Shown here: positions 12,433 through 23,830 of the stretch, in pieces | Numbering within the stretch: position 1 is the stretch's first letter | Layout of the letters: the number at the start of each line of letters is the position of its first letter | Assembly: GCA_033026295.1 (NCBI GenBank) | Contig: CM065175.1 | Span: 26,693,375-26,757,374, forward strand | DNA: 64,000 bases | Direction: 5' to 3' | Source of the DNA: Channa striata | Taxonomy: Eukaryota > Chordata > Actinopteri > Anabantiformes > Channidae | Notes under the pieces: model-generated | The model's input: only the letters and a program-made list of their open reading frames with translations | Databases searched by the model: none | Told to the model about the DNA's origin: nothing | Program-made: the position numbers and the translations under genes

Positions 12433-14192
12433 CCGTGGGCGTTGAACAAACCAGACTTGACAAGATATTTCCACGTGTGCCAGAATCCCACCAACATTAT
12501 GAGACTTAATGAAATTCAAAGCGTGAACTCATCACGGCGGCGATGTGAACACAGTTCTGCCAGGCGGTGTCACTGGACGTGTGTGGTTTCCATGGCGACA
12601 GGGGGGATGCAGAAAAGAGGGTTCGAAGCAGCGATAATCAGGGTGAAATAACAGGCAGATTTTAATGCCTTTTCGTTCCCCCTCCTATCTGTGCGCTGAA
12701 TTAAAAAAAGGCCGGACTGGGTCAGTGGAGCCACGGAGGGAGGATTGAACCCACTGCACATCAAAGATCATCTGTCAGCGAGCAGATGTGTGTCAGCAGG
12801 GCAGCAGAGGAGAAGAAGATGAAGGAGGAGGAGGAGGAGGCTCACAGGGGGGAAGAGCAGCCGAGGAGCCGGCAGGTGTAGAAGCTGGGCAAAGTGCTGA
12901 GTCCACACTTCAGCAGGGAAGTGAGAAGGTGTGTGTGTGGGGGGACGTTTCCCCTGACCCTCTGTTCCAAGAGGGAAAATGGCGCCGCCATAGAAATCAC
13001 TGAGCTGCTCACATCTGGGCTCAGGTTCAACATCTGTGCAGCTACAGTCTTACTTTCTCTTTCCTTTCTGAGGGCCCGTCCTCAGATGGGACTGCACTTT
13101 CAAAATGGCGCAGCTCCCCCCAGAACCCCGGACCCCCCCCCGGTAACCACATCCCCAAACGCTCCTTCACCTTCCCCCCCTGTTGTGTCCTAATGCAGCA
13201 ATTTTTAATGCGACGTGTCAAACTTTTAGGAACATGGCACAAGAGCCAGGCCACAAAACGGATCAGACCAAAATCCAAGGAGCCTTTAAAAAGCCCGATC
13301 AGGGAGTGAAACCCGGACTGCGGCCGGTACCACGGAAGGAACCGGCCGGATCACGTTCGATTATGAGGACGGACGGACCCTGCGTCAATAATCGGACAGT
13401 AACACTGGATCTCAGCCAGAGACGCACGAGAGACAGAGAGACAGAGAGAGAGAGAGAGAGAGACAGAGGGATCTGCTCCGTGTGTGTGTGTGTGTGTGTG
13501 TGTCATGAATTATTCAGCAGATCCCTCGGCCCTGATCCTCGCCTTTGTGTCGCTGTGGTGCCGGTCCGCCTCCGGGGATCCGGTTTTACTGCATCACACT
13601 CACAAATCTGTGTAATTCCGACCCCGGTTTCTAGTGGATCTACCAGAGTCCACATGCAGGTTTAGTGGCCTGCGTTTCTCACCGGCCTCCGTCACAATCA
13701 CTGACTATGACCCGCGTCAGATAAAGGTGGAACCATCAGCTCGACCCGTTCTGGTCCAGCTGTGTCGGCTGCACCGACCCGGCTCTTCCCTCCTGACATT
13801 CACGGGGATTCTCTGCGCCTCTTCATCCTGACCTACTTTTGCTTTGTGCCATTTTTACGCAGCGACATGATGTATGATAATTCATCGTTGGTGACATTTG
13901 GCGCCGTCCTCCATCCATCCGGCTCGGACATTCCTGCACATGGAGCCGCGCAAATGTCGCCATTCGCCGCAAAAACCCGAAGCCCGCGAACGAAAGCGGA
14001 GCGTGGAGCTTCCTAAGCCACAATCCGAGCCTCGCTGACCCCCTTTCCGGCCGCCCTGTGGGGAGGGGAAAGGGACCCGGCGGTGCGTTTCTTACCGCGG
14101 ACACACGCTGGGATCCAGGTCAGAACCAGGACGCACGACAGCAGCCACAGTCTCCAGCATCCCGGGCGGCCGCTCGCCTCCTTCCGCTGCAT
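2535..14192 (-). CDS. cspg5: Chondroitin sulfate proteoglycan 5 (neuroglycan C), partial: exons 1-2
   Basis: CSPG5 is a brain-enriched single-pass membrane proteoglycan with an acidic chondroitin-sulfate ectodomain and one juxtamembrane EGF-like module. Coding exons join(14096..14192, 2535..3522) on the minus strand. Exon 1 reads MQRKEASG, then a hydrophobic signal core (WLLSCVLVLTWIPACV). It ends in phase 1 at a GTAAG donor, and exon 2 joins in frame as VRGDVLGVNATDP. Exon 2 (988 nt) carries N-glycosylation sequons (NAT, NVT, NGS), an acidic SG site (EEEEQSSG), a poly-Glu run, a Tyr/Asp-rich stretch, and an EGF start (NGSCRSPC, NYCFNGGQCYLLEG, GVFC) that closely matches vertebrate CSPG5. It ends in phase 2 (TGC AG) at a GTGTGA donor. 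The last EGF cysteines, membrane segment and cytoplasmic tail are not visible in 1-2534 and should lie outside the window. Upstream neighbour smarcc1 matches human 3p21.31 order. I cannot say whether this is the a or b teleost duplicate. Confidence 0.93.
4690..4960 (+). repeat. Dispersed repeat copy A
   Basis: Ends with 'gcagagctgctgtgttggac' and 'ggtgtacctaataaagtggc' then 'cagtaagtgta'. The same ordered words recur near 16220-16280. The tail 'gtacctaataaagtggccag' is an abundant vertebrate interspersed-repeat end. The family cannot be fixed by eye. Confidence 0.6.
6494..6527. repeat. (ATC)n trinucleotide repeat
   Basis: About eleven ATC/TCA units in cspg5 intron 1. The poly-Asp and poly-Met frames read from it are artefacts. 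Confidence 0.93.
7951..8185. repeat. Compound (TG)n array: imperfect then perfect
   Basis: 7951-8033 is an imperfect TG array interrupted by regularly spaced 'tgag' and 'tctgag' words; 8131-8185 is a pure (GT)n of about 27 units. About 100 bp of unique DNA lies between them. Confidence 0.95.
8740..8870 (-). mobile_element. LINE 3' fragment (reverse-transcriptase ORF end)
   Basis: On the minus strand the frame reads AWEHFGISQEGLEGIAGTRE, which matches the very common C-terminal motif of a fish non-LTR retrotransposon ORF (consensus like AWERLG-P-EEL-EVAGERE). It is preceded by a degraded part of the same ORF. The copy is short, 5'-truncated and not functional. The opposite-strand frame at 8544-8945 is an artefact of it. 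Confidence 0.7.
9623..9829. repeat. Paired (TG)n tracts
   Basis: TG runs at 9625-9659 and 9785-9829, the second interrupted by 'tttgcg'. They lie in cspg5 intron 1. Confidence 0.93.
9969..10127. repeat. Paired (CA)n tracts
   Basis: CA runs at about 9969-10005 and 10103-10127, opposite in orientation to the TG runs some 150-400 bp earlier. Confidence 0.93.
12384..12430. repeat. (CA)n microsatellite
   Basis: About 23 uninterrupted CA units in cspg5 intron 1. Confidence 0.95.
13436..13502. repeat. (GA)n then (TG)n compound repeat
   Basis: A GA/GACA-type run at about 13436-13466 is followed by a TG run at 13480-13502, close to cspg5 exon 1. Confidence 0.9.
14096..14192 (-). CDS. cspg5: cspg5 exon 1 (signal peptide)
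   Basis: 97 nt, 32 codons plus one base. The ATG at 14190-14192 was chosen because it opens a short basic stretch followed by an uninterrupted Leu/Val/Trp core typical of a signal peptide. The exon is followed on the minus strand by GTAAG (14091-14095), and phase 1 fits the acceptor at 3523. A shorter ATG at 14158-14160 is in another frame and gives no signal peptide. Confidence 0.88.
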
Positions 14193-14650
14193 CCTCGCTG
14201 CGCGCAGACGGACCCCGACGATCAGGCGAAAAGCAGAAAGCAGAAGCTCGGTTCTACAGCTGCTGACGGACTTTGGAAAAGTAAATCCGGACGATGGTGC
14301 TGGTGGCGCAGTCTAGACTCCAGCCTCCCTGCGCTTGTCGTCCATAGCCGCTCGGTCGCCTCCGTTCCTGCTTCACACGCGCTGAGGCTGGTTACGGCTC
14401 CATCGCCACAGAGCGGCGGACGTAGATGGTGAGGCGAGGGTGGGGTGACGGTGGTCGTGGTGGAGGCGGGCAGGCGGGCGGGCGGGGGGCGGTGTGCGTT
14501 TGGGGGCGCAGACGCACGCCGTTGCTCGGCTCGGTTTGCTTTGGCTCGGGAGGGATCGGCGCTCGGTGGCCAGGAGGGGGACGCGCGCGGGGAGGGCGCA
14601 GAGAGGATGGTCGGTGCGCCCCCTCCCGCCCACATTTCCCAAGACGCCCC
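14193..14650 (-). promoter_or_regulatory. Putative cspg5 promoter / 5' UTR, GC-rich
   Basis: The DNA immediately upstream of the cspg5 ATG is strongly GC-rich with many CpGs, unlike the flanking AT-richer intron and intergenic sequence. Around 14460-14500 there are repeated GGGCGG-type GC boxes (Sp-family sites, plus strand GCGGGCGGGCGGGG). No TATA box is evident. A CpG-island promoter fits the position; the transcription start is not determined from sequence. Confidence 0.6.
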
Positions 14651-15745
14651 CCCCTCCTCCTCCATCCTTCCCTTTCCTAAAACTTTTCCCACTTTTCCAG
14701 ATTTCCATCATATCTCCTCCTCCTCCTCCTCATTGTTTTTCATGTTCATGCTTCATTTCTCCGGACACTCGCCTGCACATTTTCCAAGATGCTGCAGATC
14801 CTGCAGAAGCTGCTTTTCGCTCCCAGACTCACGTTTCCTCCTTTTGTCGTCTCCTCCATCACCGTTTTTTCTTTCCTCATAACCTCATACACCTCCTCTT
14901 CCTCGTGTCTCCATCTATTTTTGCCATGAACGTGTTGTAGTTGTTTACCTACTGTCCATTCACATTTTCCTAACCTTCCTTAAAACTATAATAATTACAA
15001 CCTGCAGCTGGGACGCAGCCTGCACCTCAATACGAGCAGCACAAGGAATAACTGTCGTCTGCAAACAGACGAACACTTTATGGAAATAGAAAACCACACA
15101 GGTCCGAGGACAGAACCCTGAGGATCCCCTACTGCAGTTACAAGGAAGGACGATGGAGGCCTCAGTCGGCCTCACACTGCCGTTTATTAAACGAGTTCTT
15201 TTCAAACCAATCCACCGCTTCGTGCTGTAACATCATTTCTGCAGCCCAGGTTTCTCTTCCTCGTTGGTCTTGCTCTCCTCCCGTGTTTCCTAACTGTTTT
15301 CCCATCTCTTCCTCCTCCTCCTCCTCCTCCCCTGCTTTTCCAAAGCTTTCAGTCATTTGCTATTCATCAGAACGTGTTGGATCTCAATAGGAGTGCACAC
15401 ACTCTGGCCACTTCTTCCCCAGGGGAGATGGGTGTGAAACGTAACGTCGCTTCATCGTGTGCATGTGTGTGACAGAGAGGATGAGTTAGTGTGAGGTTAT
15501 GTAATATAGTAATAAAAATAACAATAATAAGACCTAGGTGCCATCAAAGCAGCCAGCCTCGTTTAATGGTGTGACACAGAGAAGCAAACAAAGGGGGGAA
15601 AGAGAATAAGTCGGGGGGGTCGGTCGGGGGTACACACAGGGATGAATGCCCAAGGGCCCTCGGGGTAATGATGGTGGAGGGGGTTGTGGGCATTCTTCCA
15701 CACACAAAAAGCATAAAGGGGGAGAGAAAGTCTGGGCAACAGGAG

Positions 15746-15748
<3 letters not shown>

Positions 15749-15776
<28 letters not shown>
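15749..15776. repeat. (TG)n microsatellite
   Basis: About 13 TG units in intergenic DNA. Confidence 0.93.
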
Positions 15777-16149
15777 GTTGCAACCGGTTGTTTATGTGCA
15801 TGTGGAGGCAGCAACAAAATGCCACATTTTAAATAAATAAATGCAAAATGTTTATTGGGACAGAAAACGCGTTCAGTGAGATGTAAAAGTAGGTCAGCAG
15901 GACGCTGTTGGTGCCTTCGAGAAACGCCACGGAAACGCCGCCTTCACCTTCACAGCTTAACGCTGATGCTAGCAGGCTACAGTGTGGAAATGCTAATGCA
16001 GTGACGACCAGGTTCCCCATGACGCCGGTTTGTAAGTTCTTTCAGCCGCGTAACACCGGACCTGATGATAGAACTACACCCGCGAGAAGTGATCACTGAA
16101 GTTACAATCGAGGGTTAGAATGTCTCGTTTTCTAAGGGATGATGGATAT

Positions 16150-16281
16150 TATAAGAGGAGGTGGTCCTAATGTTTTGGCCCCTTCATCCATTGTAACACT
16201 GTAGGAAAATGTCGCAGAGCTGCTGTATCGGACTGACTATAATTGCACACGTGTACCTAATAAAGTGACCAGCGAGTGTAA
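16150..16281 (+). repeat. Dispersed repeat copy B
   Basis: Second copy of the repeat at 4690-4960, same orientation: 'gcagagctgctgtatcggac' and 'cgtgtacctaataaagtgac' then 'cagcgagtgta'. About 70 bp at the 3' end align well; the 5' parts are diverged or truncated. Confidence 0.6.
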
Positions 16282-16590
16282 TTTACATCCAAACTGAAAA
16301 ATATCACTGTGTTTGATGATTTGCTGCTTAGCTGACACAGAACTGCTGATTATATAAACACGTTATTATCGGATGAATATGTTTTGGGCACGACAGGAAC
16401 AGGAAGACTCTGTTGATCCACAGGAAGTTGATCATTTGTCTATGAAACGCCAAGAAACTCGCCACTGAAGCAGTTGTGTCCATGTGGCCTAAATGTTCAA
16501 GAATCTGCCTGTTTGGCATCAGAAGCCCAGCGACAGGCGCACAGCTGGCAGCAGGAAACAGGAAGTTCACTGATACGGCAGCTTGATGTC

Positions 16591-16597
16591 CACACAC

Positions 16598-16634
<37 letters not shown>
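16591..16634. repeat. (CA)n microsatellite
   Basis: CA run of about 20 units with one 'cg' interruption. Confidence 0.93.
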
Positions 16635-16636
<2 letters not shown>

Positions 16637-17390
16637 TGTGGATTAATGCCTCTCTGCTCTCGTGTCTGATTCGGGGTCACATGCTGCTGTTGTGATGGTC
16701 TCGACCGAAGGCTTCGCTCGTGTCAGACACCAGGATTAGGGGCGTTAAATCCCCCGTTTTTTTATCCCCAAAAATATACAGACCCCCCCCCCCATCCTCT
16801 GCTTCTGTGAGGGAACAATGACTGATATCAAATAAAAGAGAAATTCTAATAAAGGAGAACAAACGGCCGGGCCCGTGACTGCTGACACCAGAACCAACAG
16901 CGGTTCTTCTCGTCCTCTCAGTTAAATTTCATTATCCTTCACCGCGGGTCCGAGAGGAATAAAGGTGCTGCTGTTATTGACGGAGAAGGAAGCCAGCGAT
17001 GCCTTGTTTTTGCCCAGTGTCGGGATCCACGTGAAGCTCGGCGGTAATTTTATGGCTTGTTTTGATATTTTTGTATTAATTACAGGTCATTGAAGTAGAA
17101 CCATATTTCAAAACAAGGAACGTCAAATCACCGCTGGCCCACTCGCTGTCTCCGACATTAATGTAACAAACATGTCGGAATAAACAGGCACACATCACTC
17201 ACAGTCGTCCTTCAGTGGACAGCCTCGTCTGACCGGCGTCGTCTCTTGACCCAAATCTCTGCACGTTCAGACGAACTTGCATCAGGCTTCATTAGCGCCG
17301 GACGTGAGGACAGAATCAGACGGAGACACAGTTTGCTGCACGTATGGAAAATAAGGCGGTAAAGGTTCCGCTCTCACCATCATGGGACGG

Positions 17391-17430
17391 TGGGACATCT
17401 GGGGACATCTGGGGACATCTGGGAACGTCT
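17391..17430. repeat. 10-bp tandem repeat (ggggacatct)
   Basis: Four units: tgggacatct, ggggacatct, ggggacatct, gggaacgtct. The outer units diverge by one to three bases. Confidence 0.9.
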
Positions 17431-19556
17431 CCGGCGTCTCTTTCCATCCTGCACAGAATATTGCGATGATATAACAGTAACAAGCTTGAATCTGCAGGTT
17501 GGGTGAAAGTGTTTGATTTATTTGTGCATTTCTTCATCTCTCCTTCTTTTACTCTCCATTCCGCGCTCGGCCTGCTTGTGCCCGCTGTGTTTGCTAACCA
17601 GGGCAGAAATAAAGAGTTTGTCCCCACGTTTCATAATCAGTCCTGTCTCCCCAGACTGTGACCCCGCACACAGGCAGAGGTTCCATCCAAGTCTCAGTTT
17701 CCCTGTATTGTAAAACTATACAAACACACACAGTCGCTTAACAAGCTGCTCCGAGGGGCCAAAAACTGTCCGTCCAAACTTTGCGAATCCCGTCATAAAT
17801 TGAAAACCCAGACTTACGCTCGAATTAACAAAGAACCTACATCTTATGTGTTTGGGTTTCCCTGTACGGCTTCACTCTCCGTAGTTTTTCCATCCTGCCA
17901 TTTAACTAACATTGCAGTTACACCAAAGTTTGTGAGCACAGAAGCCGAATCACAGTTATGATGTGATGCAGCCGAGCCTCAGTGTCCATCAGCGTGTTGT
18001 TCGATGTCTCACGGCCCGGAGACATCGAACAGCTGTTTTCACAGGGTGAGTGGCGCTGAATAAGTTGAGGTGTTGAATTTATGACGTGAACAATTAGACG
18101 GTTACCGTGAGAAAGTCGACCTCTGGGCCGTTCTCCATCCTTCCTCCTTCATCTGCTTCTTCAGCCGCTGTCGTGTAAAGTGCCACAAACAGAACATGAA
18201 GCATCATCACGTTATCTTTTGAAAATATTTTTTGGATTCTGCAACTGTGGACTTGGTCACACTTACCTGTAATAAAGTCTTTCTGTGACGCTGAAACGAA
18301 TCATCTCAGTGGTTTCACACGGTTCAACCATCGTGACGTTGTTCATCTTGAGATTTGCACGTCCGACCTCTTGGCTTCCCGGGAGCCACGGTGCATCTGA
18401 AGTTATTAATAAATGATACGAGACGGCCAGCAACGGTACAACAGATGGGGAATTTGAAAAAAGCCTTGCTGATTTTGAGACGTTTCAGGCTGGGATGCGT
18501 CTAAGCTCAGCATCACTTCAGGGCAAATGACTTATTTAGAGTGAGCCGAACAGAAATAGAAGCACCTTCCATCCTAATGCAGGGACACGTTCTGTCTTTG
18601 GCTCATCCACTGCCTAAAAATCACAGGAAACTCCGACAGCGACACACAATAAAACATCACAGCGAAATAACCGTAACTCTGCACGACAGGCCCGTCGAGC
18701 TTTGGATTCTTCCTGCCGCTGAATCGTTGTGCATGAGAAAGACCTAAAGAGAGAGCGTCACACACTGGACTGTGTTTGGTTTCTAATGGATCTACATGCA
18801 AACTTAAAAAACCTGGTAAGATTTGTGTTAAAGCAACATTTAGTAATTTTAGGGGGTCGGATGCTTTTGAAAACATATTGTGTTTTCAATATTTCACACG
18901 GCCAGTGTTAGATCCCAAGCCTTGTGAGGACAAGGTTAAGTAAAGTTCCCAAGATCTATGAGTTTCCACTTACAGTTTTTCTAAATCTAGATTCACGCTG
19001 CTGCAACGACAAAGCAGATGTTTCACCATGAACATCTGGTTTCTCACTATAAGCTGCAAACCCTTAAAGTAAGAGATTTCACAGACGTTGCTCACAGCGC
19101 TGAAGTTTAGTCTGATCTGCCCGTTTTCTGTGTAAACTTCATCTGTGGCACGTAACAGGTGCAGCAACAGCAGCAGGACGGAGGCAGGATGTCACATGGT
19201 TGGTCTGTGTCCCTCTGCATGTGTCCACATCCTGTGTGACGCTAACCAGCCGCGTTAGTAGCTGCACAGACCTGACGCTGGATTGGGTGGATTCATTTTT
19301 GTCCATGAGAACGTGTGAAGTTTTGTGCAATTAAAACCTCGATACGATGTGTATTAACACCTTCGCTGTCACGCTAAGCAACAATTTGTGGCACGTCTGT
19401 AGGAGGTGACCGGCAATTAGTGGCTGATCCTCAGAGAAGAAAGGGAACAAGAGCAGAGGAGACAAGGTGAGGACAGGAGAGAGAGGACAAGTTTGGATGG
19501 TGTTTTCTGTATAAATATCATTTGACTCACCGTGAGGACAAAGACAAAGAACGAGG

Positions 19557-19558
19557 CC

Positions 19559-19590
<32 letters not shown>

Positions 19591-19591
19591 G
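19557..19591. repeat. (GACA)n tetranucleotide repeat
   Basis: About eight and a half perfect GACA/CAGA units. Confidence 0.95.
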
Positions 19592-19710
19592 TGAGGGAGG
19601 GGAGGTGTCTTTGTGTGGCTCCCTTCACCTCACACGGCCCTGTGGGGCTGTGAACCGCTGCCCTACTTTAGCTTTCTCCATTTTTTATGACACACACATC
19701 ATCACGGTGT

Positions 19711-19712
<2 letters not shown>

Positions 19713-19764
<52 letters not shown>

Positions 19765-19849
19765 CATAAGTTTCCAGCAGTGAAATATATGCATGACCAC
19801 ACAACCTGAAAAATAGATGGAGCTGCTTTGCATCCTTGAAAAAGCGATT

Positions 19850-19885
<36 letters not shown>
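19713..19885. repeat. Opposed (CA)n and (TG)n microsatellites
   Basis: (CA)25 at 19713-19762 and (TG)17 at 19852-19885, separated by 89 bp. They are complementary and so form an inverted repeat. Confidence 0.95.
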
Positions 19886-19887
<2 letters not shown>

Positions 19888-22800
19888 TCATGTTGTAAAC
19901 TATTCTATACCTGATACTCTGCACTAGTTGATCTCCATCTCCATCACCCCCCCAACAGGACTGAGCATTGAACCTGGGGCGACCCAGCTCCCTCCACCGC
20001 TGCCCCCGTGCCCCTGAACTCTCTCCCCTCGTGGACATTGACCAATCAGCTTTCAGACGGCACGGCTCACCTCTTTACAGCAGTTAACAGCTTCTTTTTT
20101 TTCCTGCTGAAGTTTGTTCTTTATCAGATGCTGTTTTTTTGTGTGTTGATCGTTTATCCACGTACAGCAGCTTTAAAAGTGCTTCATACGTTTAACATAT
20201 TAATATCTTTGTTGCTATTAGGTATTTTATCGAGTCTGAAATTCACGTCTTCTGAATGAAGCAGCATTTCCCTTTCAGGGATCAGACAACAAAAAGACTC
20301 GGTTGCTGTTAGTGAAGGGACAGAACAGATCTACGTTTTGTGAATTCCAACAATCACTGCAATTTCATTTGAGGACACGGCAAGAAAACGATTTGCAGCA
20401 TTCTTTATTATAAACTGTCCTACGCTGGATTAAAGGGCGTTTTTTTTTCCTCCCTGTTTAAACGTGAACATTAAATCGGACCATTTTTTTTATCCTGCTG
20501 TACATTTTCAAATGTCACCTGCCGACGACCAGGCGACGCAATGTGCAGCTTGTAAAGACTCTACACTCAGCACCAGCTCACAGCCTGAGCACCGGGTACC
20601 ACTGGCTCAGCAACTGTAACTATGGAACCATCGCTATAGCAACAGGCTCCTCGAGCAAAAGGACAAGCATCCAGCTGCTGCAGAACACACAGCTGGATGC
20701 AACGCGGTCACTGACACAGAGCTAATAACACGTTCAGTGCGAAACCTGCACATCAGCATTAATCAGCTCAGTCTGAAACGACGTGTTTCAGGCGGAAGAA
20801 AGAATGTTCACCTCATTTACCCTGCACCTTTTCCTGTGGGCGTCTAAATTGTGTCAAATCTATTCGATTTATGCTCCAACAACTTTTTGAAAAAGCAGCA
20901 GCATCTGCAGCAAACAGGACTCTGAGCTACACACGCTACAAATCACATTTTATAGATGTGAAAACGACCAACGTATGTCTGTAATAACAGAGCACCTGAA
21001 TATGTCTAAATATAAACCCGTCATACAACGAAGAGCGCAAGTTTAAACGTTTGAATCCTGTCTGTCATCAGGTGGTGTGTCGTCGTCCTCATCGTCATCA
21101 GTGTTGAATGAGACAAATTTGAGCTAGTCTGCCTCCATCATGAGGGAGCGACGTATCCAGCCGTTGGTTTCAGTGGATGTGGAAGCTGCAGACGCGCTTG
21201 CTGAGACACAGCTCGTTTCTTTGAGCTCATTTACAAAAGTCTGCTACTCGATTCAAAGTTGGCAGTTTGTTCTGCCAGTTTCAAACCTGAGGAGAGATTG
21301 ACTTCTGGGTAACGACGTTCTCGGTTTATCATCCTAACAGAGAATGATATGAGGAGAGTTTTAATAAAAACACATTAGAAATGAGAATTAAACGGTTGGA
21401 TTAGCAATTTAAATTATTAGCTAATTCCACATAATTCCTGAAGGATGATCTACAGCGACTTATTGTGTCCCACTGATCGCCCTAGTTGTCTTGATCATCT
21501 GTGTCCTCGAGTGGGAAGCTACAAAAGGCCAATTTCTGTCCACATGTCCACTACAGTCTGGGTTCCTTCACAGGGGAAACTCGAGGTTTGAAAAAGGCCT
21601 TAAGACGAAATCTCCGCCCACTAATGCGCCGATTGATGGCAGTCAACGACTTCGGTGACCTTCACGTTAAAAATCGAATTAAAACATTCATTCTTGTAAA
21701 GACTCTTCTGGTCCAGCACGTTTAAATGCACAACAGGACTGTGACTTTGACGAGCTGTTTTTACGTTGAAGTATTACTGCTTTTATTTACACCCAGACTC
21801 GATCTTGTTATTCGTCTCACTGAGCCAAGACTGACGCGAGGACCAAAGCTGAGCAGACGTGTCACTCATGTTCCTGTCCACTGTCTGTCTCCTTCCCATC
21901 GTTTTGACGTGAGTCGGAGAGACGGGCGTTTAAAGCACGAGTCATCCCTCCCTGAATGCGGAGAGCTCACACATCAGCAGAATTGTGGCAGACTGCGAAC
22001 AGTCAGTCAGTCGTGTAAGCGAAAGGTCACAGTCTGAGCCTGCGTGTCAACTCAAAACGCCCTCGTGTAAAAGCCTCAACCTTCGTCTTCCTCGCTGCCT
22101 GTCAGACGTCCAGCATCAGCTCAATGCAAATGGCTCTAAGTTAGTGTCGTCTTCGGCAGGAAGTCAGTCTGTCTTCAGCCTGGGAAACACAGAGACACGC
22201 TCCCCTGGACGTCCCCGTCCTCTCAGAGCCGGGCTAACAATGACTTTAACGTCTCTGCAGCTTCGTCCACGTCAGCAGGGGAAGAATAAAGTTTAATAAT
22301 CAGCTGTTCAATTTCTCACTTATTTTAGTAACATTTCTGCGTCTGTGTGGGTGAGAATCATCGCTTCATTATCTCAGTGACTTTTGAACTTTTGCTGATC
22401 GCTCATTTTTATAAGTTCTGCGTGTTTTAAATAAAACTTTTGTGTAACGATACAGATCAGGCTTCAGGAGATTAACGCAGATGTGGGTGAATCTTGTTAG
22501 TAGAATTTTACACTTTACAAAAATGTTCTTTTCGCCTTTCATCCCGACAAAATTAAAGTGATAATATTATTACAGTAATGTATTACTGCCATTAACTGGT
22601 TATTACTTTATTTATAACTACATATAAAATCATCTATACATTAATTGTTACATTGCTATATAGAAATAACAGTTTACCCAGTTATTAAACTGCTATGGCC
22701 TAAATATTACCATGCTATTTTTAACATATTATGAGGAATCCAAAAAGTTGGGAACTGTATTTGCCCCCCGGGGCCGCTCCCATCCCCCCTCCCATGCCAG

Positions 22801-22963
22801 AGATGGGTAATCGCCCTCTGGCGCTTCATCCCGCTCAATAACAACCTCGTGGCCAATCTGCTGGACAGAGAAATCCCTCCTCCTGCCAGATTACAGTGCT
22901 GTCCCGCTGGGATTAGGTTTTAACCATGACTTGTGTTATTCGTACGATCCTCCCTTCTTGTAT

Positions 22964-22966
<3 letters not shown>

Positions 22967-23012
<46 letters not shown>
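22967..23012. repeat. (CA)n microsatellite
   Basis: About 22 uninterrupted CA units in intergenic DNA. Confidence 0.95.
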
Positions 23013-23014
<2 letters not shown>

Positions 23015-23830
23015 TCTTACCTCCTCAGCACATGCTTTTTTTTATGTAGATGTAGAAGTAATAAAGAAAAAGTCTCATTCTGCAACCAGAAATTGGAGGA
23101 CGGCCCAAATGCAGACGTCACGTTATTAACCATCGTCATCATTACACTAGAGTATCGTACAGTGTAAACTGCATTTTACTATCGTTAGTTTGGGGAAAAA
23201 AGGCAGAAGTACAGGATTGTCACTAATAATTTTTCAATGGATGGTTGTGGAAATATTTACTCCGAGCCCTAAGAGAAGCCTTCACATCGTTTTGTCCAAT
23301 CAAAACCTCAAAATCATTGCATTATTTAAATCTAGGAAAAGTGGGAACTGCTAATTGGTAGCATCATATTTTATAAGCTCTTCGTGTTTTCGCTGTGTAC
23401 AGTTCAGTATAATGTGCAATATTCCCAGGTATAAGGTGACTGCATCATTCCAGGTACAGTTGTACTTACTCTCCATCACTGGCTTATTCTTCCAAATCAG
23501 CTGGTCGTTGGACAAACTGCTGCAAATGAGAGGATTCATGTTATTTCACATAACGACCTACTGTCATTTCAAGCCTGAGGCCAATCTGACGACAGCTTGA
23601 TGAGCCTGTAATATCACCGCAGACTGTCGTTCACACGCTGAACGAACGTTCCTAATCCCACAGACAAAAGCGGAGCCAGACACAAACAGATGATCGAGTT
23701 CCTCCTCCCAGAGAGAGACAGGAAGCCGTAACAACCCGGTGCCTTGGATTGTTTATGGTCTTTTTTTGTAACAGATTTCTAAACTGCACAAATGATGAAA
23801 CTTACGGTTTGTTTCTTTTCACCCGAGAAA

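Larger units (their letters stand above)
3523..14095 (-). other. cspg5 intron 1 (10.6 kb, repeat-rich)
   Basis: GT-AG intron joining the signal-peptide exon to the ectodomain exon (donor GTAAG at 14091-14095, acceptor TTTGCAG ending at 3523). It contains no convincing exon. It does contain many CA/TG microsatellites (7950-8185, 9623-9660, 9785-9829, 9969-10005, 10103-10127, 12384-12430, 13479-13502), an ATC-repeat (about 6494-6527), a LINE 3' fragment near 8740-8870, a dispersed repeat copy near 4690-4960, and a heat-shock-element-like palindrome at 6612-6629. Confidence 0.8.

Noticed and set aside
13183..14882. Several long overlapping frames around cspg5 exon 1
   Set aside because: They are open because the region is GC-rich and stop-poor; only the 14096-14192 exon has splice, phase and family support.
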